64,000 nt of DNA, from assembly GCF_000471905.2 (NCBI RefSeq), contig NW_006499436.1, forward strand, positions 6,765,737 through 6,829,736. Direction: 5' to 3'. Origin of the DNA: Amborella trichopoda. Its lineage: Eukaryota; Streptophyta; Magnoliopsida; Amborellales; Amborellaceae. Below, in pieces: positions 56,201-64,000 of this stretch; positions within the stretch are counted from its first letter, which is position 1; each line of letters starts with the position of its first letter. A program made the position numbers and the translations under genes. The notes beneath the pieces were generated by a model that was given only the letters and a program-made list of their open reading frames with translations, did no database searches and was not told where the DNA came from.

Positions 56201-59200
56201 TCGTTCATGATGTTCATATACTATATGAGCTTCAGAAATGTGCCATCATGTGTGATCAATGTCATCAGAACAGGACCGGTGCTTCAACCAATGAAGGGGT
56301 TGTTCCAATCAAAACCAGTCCAAATGGCGGTCAAACCGGTTGAACCTTTTCTTCAACATAAAAGAATTATAAAATGTACTAAAATTTCAAATTTATTTAA
56401 AACTAGAAAAACATAAGGTAACCAATGAAAAAGTAGTAAAAAATAAGAAATTGTTTTAAAAATTGTTCTAAAAATTCTAACTAACTTAAATAATTAAATG
56501 TTGCATATTAAATTTGAGTCAACTACCATGATAAACATTGCTAAATAATTAAATCTTATATTTTATTTAAGTAAACATTACATTTTATATAATGAATGTT
56601 AGATAATTAAACATATTTTGCTTGATTTTTACGTGGTCAAGCTATTTGACCTTCTATTTCTTGAAAGAAGAAAGCAAGATATAGTTTCTTTTTTATCACG
56701 GTTTTTAGGTGCAAGCTTTGGCAACAAAAAATTTCCATGTAATCAAGATGAAGAAAAAAAATGGAAAGAAAGAATAAAATCTGGTAAAAAATGGGGCAAT
56801 AAATTTGAAAGCAATAGAATTTAAGTTTAACTTTCTAAACTTGGTGGTCCAATTGAACTGGCAAAACCGGTGATTGAACTGGTTCAACCAGTCAAATGCG
56901 GTTTTGACCAGTTCTGTGTAATTCCCGGTGTAATGCTTGCATTGAACTGGACAAGTTTCTGGTAGTTCGGTCCAGTTTTAATAACTGTGTGTGTGATGCT
57001 ATGTCTTTTTGTTGATGAGTCTCATGCTTCTGTTCTTACCATTCTTCATGGTGTATTTGATATTTTGTTGTACGTGTATTATTCAGTTCTGTAGAAACTT
57101 GAGTAGACCACATGGACATTCTGCTGCTATATTCATAATGCTTATGCTTGCAGGTCGCTGCTTGCGCATTGCTTGCTTTGTTCATCAAGCCTTATACTAT
57201 ACATTACGTCCTCGACAGGTTTCTTTGGGCATTTTGTGTATATCTGGAATCTGTCTCAGTGTTGCCCCAGCTTCACATGATGCAGAAAGCAAAGGTTTAT
57301 TTGCAATGGGTCTGCTTTTTGTTTGAGTTCTTAACATTGCTACCATCATCTAACATTTCCTTTGAATGTTGAATTGCTTTCTCTCAGATGGTTGAACCAT
57401 TTACTGCTCACTATGTATTTGCATTGGGTGTTGCAAGATTTTTTGGCTGTGCTCATTGGATCTTTCAGGTAGTACAAGAAATATTTCTGTATTTAATTTA
57501 CTGAGTTTGTTGAAAATTTGCCTTCTTTTGGCCAAGATAAAAATATATCTTTATCTGGTGACTGCAAATGCTTAATGCATTCAACCATCTTACATTTCTT
57601 TCTCTCTAGAAATCTGAATGCGAGATGCCATGCATTCTTTATCATGAAATAAAAGAAAAATATCACTCGGACATGGTGTACAACACCTTTGAAAATATAG
57701 GCTTGCTGATAATTTACACATATAAACTTGATGCTGAAGAACTCGTATGGTTGGAATATTTTTCATAGATTTACAAGTTTGGATGTAAATTAAATGATTT
57801 CCTCCAATCATCCTCCACGTGGTTGGAGGACGCTGTGGGATTTTTGAAAGGAAAACAGGTCTTTCCTACAATGAATGAGCACCTTTCCTGGTTAATGTGG
57901 ATCATTTCTGTGAAGTGTGAAAATGTTAAATTTCCTTTCATATTGTTTTTTATATAACATTTCATTTAGTAAAATTATGGGTCTAAATCTCTTCTATGAC
58001 CATATTAAGTGGGGTATTTCTTTGCAAATTTGTGCTTAATTTTATATGTGGCAATTCTACGAAGACCTCTTTGCTACTTGGGGGAAAAACAGCACAGTAT
58101 GCGGTCAGACACAGAAAAAAAAAAAAAACTCTACTTCTGATCAATTGACATTTCGTTTCAAGTTTGGAGTCTTTTTTGAAGAATGACACTCAGTTTCTTA
58201 TGTGTATTGCTTTCCCACGAAAGCAAGGGCTTGGTGCTTCAAACTAACAATATGTTACATCAGTCAGTGTAGAATTTAGTGATGCCAGTTTGATAGGTTC
58301 ACATTACAACTAATCACTGCCTTGTAATTCGATGCATCACCATTTGCTCACTTACGTTAACCTTCCCCCTGACAGGGCTGTAATGTCTAGTAGCATTTCT
58401 GCTGCAGTCCTTCTTTGCACAAAAACTTCAGGGCCGGCATTCAGGCCTTCAGAGGTGTTTTTCAGCCTAGTTTGCTGGCATTTAGGGCTGGCATGATGTT
58501 TCTATGATATGAGTTTGCATCAGTTTCATTTTCTATATTTTCCAACTGTGGGTATTTATTTCATTCCTCCATTAATGGGGCAGGCTCATGTTGTTCTGAA
58601 ACCTTTTCCTAGTTTTGTTATTTTGCACTCACTTTCTAATAACCGGGTGCCTTTTGACCGCCCAGAGTGTGGTTTGCGCACCATAACATTTTTTGTTTCC
58701 TTTTGGAGACTTATGGGACAAAGAAGCTTTTGGCAGCCTATGGGTAAATTTATTTGTTCAAAGTTCATTTGAAATACATGAAGCAGCACGCACTTGGTAC
58801 CCATTTGAGATAAAATCAACTAAATCTGGAAGGGGGTGTTAGAGATCTTGTATATGGTTATTGATAGTGTCAAATGGGTGATGGTACCATGTTGAAATTA
58901 TATTCCTGCATATCTGGACAGTACTTTTAAGATTTAGTCTTTTATGGCCACGAATGTTCATTGATTTTGGTGAGGGGACTCTAGGCAAATGTCATATCGC
59001 TTGTTGATTTATTTCATGTTGCAGAGATTTTTTATGACTCATTGAGAAAGTTTATCCTCAAACTCTACTTGCCATTAGTCATTGCTAGAAATAACAAGGG
59101 TAAACACAGCTTTGGATTTTCATTATGGAAGGTTGAAGCATCACTTGTTTGTGTTGCATTCTTATCATTATAGTGGTGTCTTACACTCCACACCTTACCT

Positions 59201-59727
59201 CATCTCTTTGCTACTACTAGATCCAACAAAGAAATTTTTTTCCATTGATCATGCAATGATTCAAAAGATGTCAAAGAATATGACTCTAGAAACTTATTTG
59301 GTAATTCCTAACCAAACCAAATGAAAAGATAATCTTTAAACGGAGACCTGACATTTGATGGTGCTGGTGTACTCAAACTAGCACCTTCACTAGTCTACGC
59401 ACAATTATCTAGTTAACAATCCATTCTCAGTGTTTGATGCTGGTGCCTTGTGTTTACACTTGCAATACTTATCTACGGAAATACACTACTGAGTTGCATT
59501 GGCAGTTTGCAGCTTAACAAGTACAGTTCAATAGAAAAATATCTTCTGTATCTTATAGTGGGTATGGGCACAGTCCAATTATCCTTCTGCTGATTGCAGG
59601 TGATAGCGACAGGGGGCAGGTATATTTTTCTCATTGGAAGTGGCTACTTCTGGCCCCCGATGGTTCTCTTGGCCGAGGTTGTTCAGACCTTCATTTTGGC
59701 AGACTTTTGTTATTACTATGTCAAGAG
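53222..59727 (+). CDS. ER lumen protein-retaining receptor-like protein (ERD2/KDEL receptor family, long plant clade), 3' partial
   Basis: Five exons can be joined in frame: 53,222-53,453; 55,188-55,387; 57,154-57,294; 57,388-57,468; 59,600-59,727 (782 nt, 260 codons plus 2 nt). All introns are GT-AG. The protein starts MGRSKNQRNPVNVLFGWVRR. It contains DHDHLFVAAEIVHAIGIVVL, GLSLRSQELTAIF (family signature 1), FCVYLESVSVLPQL (signature 2), EPFTAHYVFALGVARF and LADFCYYYVK. About seven hydrophobic segments fit the receptor fold. Classical KDEL receptors (about 215 residues) retrieve HDEL/KDEL proteins from Golgi to ER. This longer form (about 270 residues, N-terminal extension) belongs to the ERD2-related plant clade, whose cargo role is less certain. 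The last 10-13 residues need a further exon that I cannot find before 64,000. No stops or frameshifts are seen, so it looks functional. Confidence 0.9.
53454..55187 (+). other. Intron 1 of the ERD2-like gene
   Basis: Begins GTAAGC and ends TTCAG, phase 1, 1,734 bp. It contains a LINE tail on the opposite strand (54,621-54,802) and otherwise only AT-rich sequence. Confidence 0.85.
54621..54802 (-). mobile_element. RTE LINE 3' fragment in intron 1
   Basis: Read on -, it has GGCTCAAAAAGGGTAAGGGT, then a GTAGTGAGAAAAGATA segment and GGACTTATGGCCTCACT. Its end CTCTGATGATGATG matches the tails of the LINE relics at 49.5, 60.6 and 62.2 kb. Confidence 0.75.
55388..57153 (+). other. Intron 2 of the ERD2-like gene with duplication and hAT insert
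   Basis: Begins GTATGA and ends TTGCAG, phase 0, 1,766 bp. A segment at about 55,888-56,045 is duplicated at about 56,145-56,256 plus 56,990-57,045. The second copy is split by a hAT-type element (56,257-56,989). Confidence 0.8.
56257..56989. mobile_element. Non-autonomous hAT-type element (733 bp) in intron 2
   Basis: Flanked by the 8-bp direct repeat TGTGTGAT (56,249-56,256; 56,990-56,997). The ends are imperfect inverted repeats: CAATGTCATCAGAACAGGAC on the left and, reversed, CACAGTTATTAAAACTGGAC on the right (14 of 20 match). The subterminal parts are rich in AACCGGTT words and the centre is AT-rich. An 8-bp duplication and C(A)...G termini fit the hAT superfamily. No transposase is present. 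Confidence 0.72.
57295..57387 (+). other. Intron 3 of the ERD2-like gene (93 bp)
   Basis: Begins GTTTAT and ends CTCTCAG, phase 0. It is the only intron without repeats and of usual plant minimum size. Confidence 0.85.
57469..59599 (+). other. Intron 4 of the ERD2-like gene
   Basis: Begins GTAGTA and ends ATTGCAG, phase 0, 2,131 bp. No TE was recognised. Short frames in it have no domain. Confidence 0.85.
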
Positions 59728-60109
59728 GTAATGTCTTCTCAAATTTGTGATTGAGAACGAGTAGATAAATCACATTCTTGGGACTTTCTTAGCCAGATAT
59801 TTCCTTGGGAGATTTTCAAAATATTGTGTTCTCTTTTCTTGAATTATTAGGGATATTAGGGGATTTTAAAAGAGGAACTTGACAAAATTGAAAAATCCAA
59901 AAAATTGGAGATAATTGAGTAGGAAATGAATTTTGAATTTTGTTATTACCTAAACAAAGATGAGTGATGCTCTCTCGTCCTCTCATATCGCATGATAATG
60001 GTTTTATTAAAAATAATTTTTTGTTGTTCCGAGTAAAAGATGATTAACATCTAAATTTCCCTCCATTAATTTAGTTTAATTTTTTTAGTTAAAGATTTCT
60101 CAATCTCTT

Positions 60110-60598
60110 GCTGCATACCATTGAGACTGAAGGGGAGGTTCTATAGGATGTCTGCAAGACCAGCCATGTTTTATAGGATGGAATGTTGGGTGATCAAGAA
60201 ACAACACATAGGATGAGCATAGCTGAGATGATGATGTTGAGATGGATGAGTGGCAAGACAATAAAGATATATTTTAAAATGAATACATACGAGGGAACTT
60301 AGGTGTGACTTCAATGAGCAATAAGATTAGATAAAGGAGACTTAGGTGGGCTGGCAATATCCAATGTAGACCTAATACGATACCGGTCAGGACATGTGAC
60401 GTGATTCAAGTGGAAGGCTCTAAAAGGGCAAGAAAAAAGCCCAAAAGGATATGAATAAAAGTAGTAAGAAAATATATGGTGATTTTTGGTCTTACTGAGG
60501 GTATGACCCTTGATAAAGAAAAAAGGAGGAATAAAAATCATGTAGCCGACTTCAAATAATTGAAATAACGTTTGAATGACGATGATGATGGTGATAAT
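60110..60598 (+). mobile_element. 5'-truncated RTE LINE with 16-bp target duplication
   Basis: GATTTCTCAATCTCTT flanks it on both sides (60,094-60,109; 60,599-60,614). The body reads as decayed LINE C-terminus (ECWVIKKQH-like and RLRWAGNI-like segments in + frames) and ends in GATGATGATGGTGATAATGA. Confidence 0.82.
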
Positions 60599-60879
60599 GA
60601 TTTCTCAATCTCTTTTTTTTTTCTCTATGCCCCTTACTAATCTCATAAAGCCCTTTTTATCTCACATGTTCTATTAGCTTACTCTTTCCCTAATCAAAAT
60701 AAAAGGAAAAAAGACGTTCTCCTACTATAAGTCGGTGAAAAGTAGAAAATTTCTTACTTCGTACTCAACAACCAATATTATTTCACATTTCTTCCAATTC
60801 TGTGTATTTTCCTTAATAACTGATGTTACTTGGCTCTCTCCCTTTAAAATTGGGGTGGAAACTTACTTCCAACCAGTGT

Positions 60880-61330
60880 AGGAACACACGACCTAGGAGC
60901 GGAACCTGGCCCTAGATCGGGCCGGCTAACCCGTCTAGGCTAAAAAATGGTTAAAAAAATAAAACAAATGCAAGAAAATCCCAAAAATATGACAATTATG
61001 TTTAAAGTAAAATTAAACAAAATACATCTAAATGAGGTTAAAAAAGTAGTGACAAATAGATTTTGTAAAATCAATTTGGGACCAGGAGTAATTTAGAAAT
61101 AATTAAAAAAAGAAGGAAAAATGTAAAAATAAGTATTCATGACCAAAACACTTACCAATCTTTGCCACCATGTTAGAAAACATAAAAGACCACGTGACAC
61201 ATTAATTTCTTTTTTTTTGAATTATTAATAATTTTTGTATTTGGTTTTAAATCCTTGGCTTGACCACCAAAACCAGTTCACCCTGTGGGTGGGTCTAGGT
61301 CAACCCAGCCGGTTTTGCGAACGGTGCATT
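60880..61330. other. Intronic stretch with GGCCC/CCGGTT-rich repeat fragments
   Basis: Words such as GATCGGGCCGGCTAACCCG (60,917) and CCAAAACCAGTTCACCCTG (61,267) resemble the subterminal sequence of the hAT-type element and the repeat at 63,735. The part between is AT-rich. No gene is seen. Confidence 0.35.
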
Positions 61331-62335
61331 CAATGACCTTTCGGCTTTGGCCTAGTGTCAAGATGTATGGTTTGCATGAGGGAGGTCAAAGGTATTATTT
61401 ATTTTTTGATTGGCACGGGGGTGGGTCAAAGGTCGACCCCTCTCGGGACCCTGGATTGGCGGGACCAGCACTGAGTTATGGCCCTTAATCAAACCAAAGT
61501 AGATTTGGTTTTCTTTTTGTCAATTGGGCTTCGCTATGGTGGTAAGGAGGGTACTCTTTTGTGTTCCTTGGGCTTTGGGCATGGTATGATGGTAAGGCAT
61601 TTATTTTTTTCGTCTAATGTTGAGCCACCACTAGGCTATTAGTCAAGCTCTAAGGCACCAATTTGCCCCATAGGTTTTGGTCTAGTGGTGAGGCATTAAA
61701 TTTGCATGGTCTAATGGCAAAATATCTAATGAGACATAACGGTTTTAGTCTAATGGTGAGGCATCTCAGTGTCTTATGTGAGCGTTGCATACCAATGAAA
61801 TAGGAGGGAAAGTTCTATAGGATGGTTATTAAGACCAGCTATGCTTTGTGGAATGTTGGGCAGTTAAGAAACAATATATATATAGAATGAGTGTAGTTGA
61901 GATAAAGATGTTGACATAGATGAGTGACAAGACAAGAAAAGATAGAATTCAAAATGTATGCATCCGAACGAATTCAGGTGTGGCTCTAACAGGTGTGGCG
62001 CCAATAGGCGATAAGATGAAGGAAAATAGATTTAGGTGGTCTGGTCATCTGTAGCATTGATCTAGAACATCGGTTAGTAGGGGCGATTTGGTTGAACTGG
62101 AAGACTCTAATAGGGCAAAGGGAAGACCCATAACGACATGAATAGAAGTAGTGAATAAGGTTCAGATGATGATGATGATGGTGACGCACCATTAGGCTTT
62201 TGGTCAAATGAAAGACATCCTTTTTCTCCATTAGGCTTTTGGTTTAAGGCTTCGAGTTTGCATGGTGTAGTGGCAAGCTATCTCCTTTGCATAAGGAAGG
62301 TCAAGAGTTAGACAACTAAGTTTGGCCATTACCAA
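61331..62335 (+). repeat. Cluster of SINE-like (tRNA-related) relics around a LINE tail
   Basis: Segments with a box A-like phrase (GGCCTAGTGTCAAGATG 61,346; GGTCTAGTGGTGAGGCA 61,679; GTCTAATGGTGAGGCATC 61,748; GGTGTAGTGGCAAGCT 62,263) are followed in two cases by a box B-like GGTCAAAGG or GGTCAAGAGTT about 35 bp later. They are too degenerate to be tRNA genes. The family cannot be named. Confidence 0.45.
61787..62185 (+). mobile_element. RTE LINE 3' fragment
   Basis: It starts GCATACCAATGAAATAGGAG, homologous to the start of the 60,110 copy. It contains TTCTATAGGATGGTTATTAA and ends GATGATGATGATGATGGTGA. No clear target duplication is seen. Confidence 0.75.
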
Positions 62336-63277
62336 ACCATGTAGATGAAAAACCTTCCATTATAGATTTTCTTGGGAAATGTCTTGTTGAAAAATGTGGG
62401 GTCTTACCAACGTAGAGATAATGCCTGTATTTATGTAATTGTCATATATATCATTCTTCACCTCTAAAGTCATGGTTTTCTATCTAACTCCCATAAGAAG
62501 TTCTTTTAAAAAACATTTCCAGTATTTCTTGTGACTGACATTTTATAAAATTATGAATCAGTTTTTTCATTTGTGTTTTTGTGTGTGTTTACCTCAACGG
62601 ATTAGGCGCAAATATGTCTTTTCATGATAAAAGAGAATGATCCTATAGAAAAACTGCGTACATGTTGTGCCTTGCAACTTATCCTAGATAACCAATATTT
62701 AAAATCAAGATATATCAGGATTATTTATATATAAAAAAGGGTATGTCATTAGTAAAACCGGAGATATGTGGTCATGAGGGTCATCAACATTGATCAACGG
62801 TTGAATGGTGATGGATATGGATTGGAGTAACCCAATTTCAAAATATGATTAGGTTTTCGTCATGTAACTGACCTAGGCAAACAGCATTGAACAGTTTTAT
62901 GGGTTGTTTTTCATTAATTCAATGGAGTTTCATCAGTGTACAGATAAATCATAAGTGGCCTGCAAGTGGAGATTCTTTCGCGTGTAGGAAGCCTTTTGAA
63001 ATCAGATACGTATTTTGTGGGAAAGCTTTAGATGAAGCCTAGTTTATGAAACAGGAAACGTCCTTGTTTCTCTCTCTTATCGTGTAAGACCTGGGGAACA
63101 TTTTGTGGAGGTTCTTTTGATTTATTTATATCCTCTTGCCCGTTCCCCTATTTTCCAGCCCTCTGGTTTCTCTCTCTCTTCCTCCAGTACCACTCAGGTC
63201 TCTCCTTCAAAGGCACCTTCCCCTTCTTGAGTAGAGGCAGTGGAGAACATTTTAGGTTAGGAAAAGTTGAACTAGAA
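62336..63277. other. Intronic sequence, nothing recognised
   Basis: A CT-rich patch lies at 63,065-63,215. Its CCAG junctions looked like possible exon borders, but no matching peptide is encoded. Confidence 0.35.
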
Positions 63278-63300
63278 GAGAGAGAGAGAGAGAGATAGAG
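63278..63300. repeat. GA microsatellite
   Basis: An uninterrupted AGAGAG run of about 19 bp followed by ATAGAG. Confidence 0.9.
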
Positions 63301-63409
63301 ATTAAAAGTTGTCGAACTTATACTATTGAGCTAAGGCGTACTTCAAAAATTGATTATCTAGACCTAGAGATGTATAGACATGAAGGAACAAAAAAAAGAG
63401 AATTTCAAG

Positions 63410-63560
63410 TCACAAAAATAATGCATATTGTAACGCATTATATGGACTATCCATTTACAAAACTTTTAGCAATTTATAAATATGCTCAATTCTGCATTAT
63501 TTTTAGAGCTTTAAATTTCATAATTAAAAGTGACAATAGATTTCTATGCCATTGCAAGGC
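63410..63560. repeat. Copy of the dispersed repeat seen at 51,197-51,464
   Basis: TATTGTAACGCATTATATGG, then ACTATCCATTTAC and later GCTTTAAATTTCATAATT, align loosely with both units of the 134-bp duplication. Confidence 0.4.
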
Positions 63561-63734
63561 TTTGCGGTAGTAACTCCATCTTGTGGCAGCACTTTAGACG
63601 CACTATAATAGGTTGCAAATTTTCTACATCCTTTTTTTGTTACTCATTTAATCTTCTTATTGTTACAGTTTATATTTTTCTCTCTAGTTTTTGTAGAACT
63701 ATATACAGGAAGACCCTTTAATCTAAGGTCATAA

Positions 63735-64000
63735 CGAGTGTTTTAAAAATCGGCGAGTCGAACCGGACTCGCCCGGTTCGACTCGAGAACCAGCACAGCC
63801 CGTGTCGGGTCCAATACAAAACCAGGAACCGTCCGGTTCTAGAGAAGAACGGCCGGTTCCAATCCAGTTCTGCGTTCTACCCGGTTCCCTCCCTGCACGC
63901 GTGCGACACGCACGTGGACGCGTGCGACACGCACGTGGACGCGTGCGACACGCACGTGGACGCATGCGAGACGTGTGAGGTTACCCCAATATTTATACAC
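63735..64000. mobile_element. Start of a second hAT-like repeat with 21-bp GC-rich minisatellite (cut by window edge)
   Basis: CGAGTGTTTTAAAAATCGG at 63,735 resembles the CAGTGTTTTxAAAACCGG type of hAT end. It is followed by repeated CCGGTTC/GAACCGG words. A 21-bp unit (ACGCGTGCGACACGCACGTG plus G) occurs three times perfectly and once degenerately at 63,897-63,980. The antisense frame with RPRACRT repeats is a translation of this minisatellite. Confidence 0.5.

Larger units (their letters stand above)
59728..64000 (+). other. Intron 5 of the ERD2-like gene (open to the right edge)
   Basis: Begins GTAATG after AAGAG, phase 2. The expected short last exon, encoding a tail like SVFGG..VLRLPSGVV in relatives, is not found to 64,000. 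The intron is therefore longer than 4.2 kb, or the gene is cut off. It holds two LINE tails, SINE-like relics and a repeat start at 63,735. Confidence 0.6.

Noticed and set aside
56618..56824. 68-codon frame inside the intron 2 hAT-type element
   Set aside because: AT-rich, low-complexity Lys/Phe composition, no transposase motif, and a competing antisense frame over the same bases.
62255..62330. A tRNA gene at the GGTGTAGTGGCAAGCT box A-like sequence
   Set aside because: No acceptor or anticodon stem can be formed and the box B match is poor; better read as a SINE relic.
63150..63215. TTTTCCAG followed by CCCTCTGGTTTC as the missing last exon of the ERD2-like gene
   Set aside because: The phase-2 continuation does not give the expected hydrophobic-basic tail, and the sequence is a CT-rich tract.

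Overview
This window reads as nuclear DNA of a flowering plant with a repeat-rich genome. The evidence is degenerate Ty3/gypsy (Tat lineage), Ty1/copia, RTE-type LINE and hAT sequences, plus one intron-containing plant gene with GT-AG introns. The species cannot be told from the sequence. Apart from that gene, almost every long reading frame is TE debris or an accident of tandem repeats.

Positions 1-47,822 form a nested retrotransposon cluster. A large, mostly non-coding LTR element (called N3 here, + strand) enters from the left edge. Its 3' LTR is split by a Tat-type gypsy element (5,226-29,625). That gypsy is itself interrupted in pol by a second copy of the non-coding family (N1, 10,163-21,762, - strand, perfect 5-bp target duplication AAAAC). 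Just beyond the end of N3 (30,651) lies a copia element (31,013-47,822), whose pol is interrupted by a third copy of the family (N2, 34,714-44,890, - strand). All coding domains of the gypsy and copia elements carry stops, frameshifts and lost catalytic residues.

The N family is the most unusual content. It has LTRs of 2.6-3.1 kb with a short R and a very long U5 holding a minisatellite. The internal region has a fixed order of repeat modules (A, B, C, B, D, B, T). A Tat/Ogre-style primer-binding site is visible in N1. All three copies carry a conserved pair of stem-loops. In N1 a TATAAAAG box precedes these stem-loops on the strand opposite to the element, and a plant-mobile-domain (PMD) reading-frame relic lies about 1.3 kb downstream on that same strand. 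This looks like a LARD-type non-autonomous Tat derivative with its own antisense transcription unit.

Positions 47,823-53,221 are an AT-rich intergenic stretch. It holds an RTE LINE relic, three separate tandem duplications (74, 90 and 134 bp), a tiny retroposon with target duplications, and CT-rich sequence leading to a promoter. Positions 53,222-59,727 carry five exons of an ER-lumen-protein-retaining-receptor-like (ERD2/KDEL receptor family, long plant clade) gene. Its last short exon is not in the window, so the final intron exceeds 4.2 kb. Its introns hold LINE tails, a hAT-type element with an 8-bp target duplication (the empty site survives in a nearby duplicate), SINE-like relics and the start of a second hAT-like repeat at the right edge.
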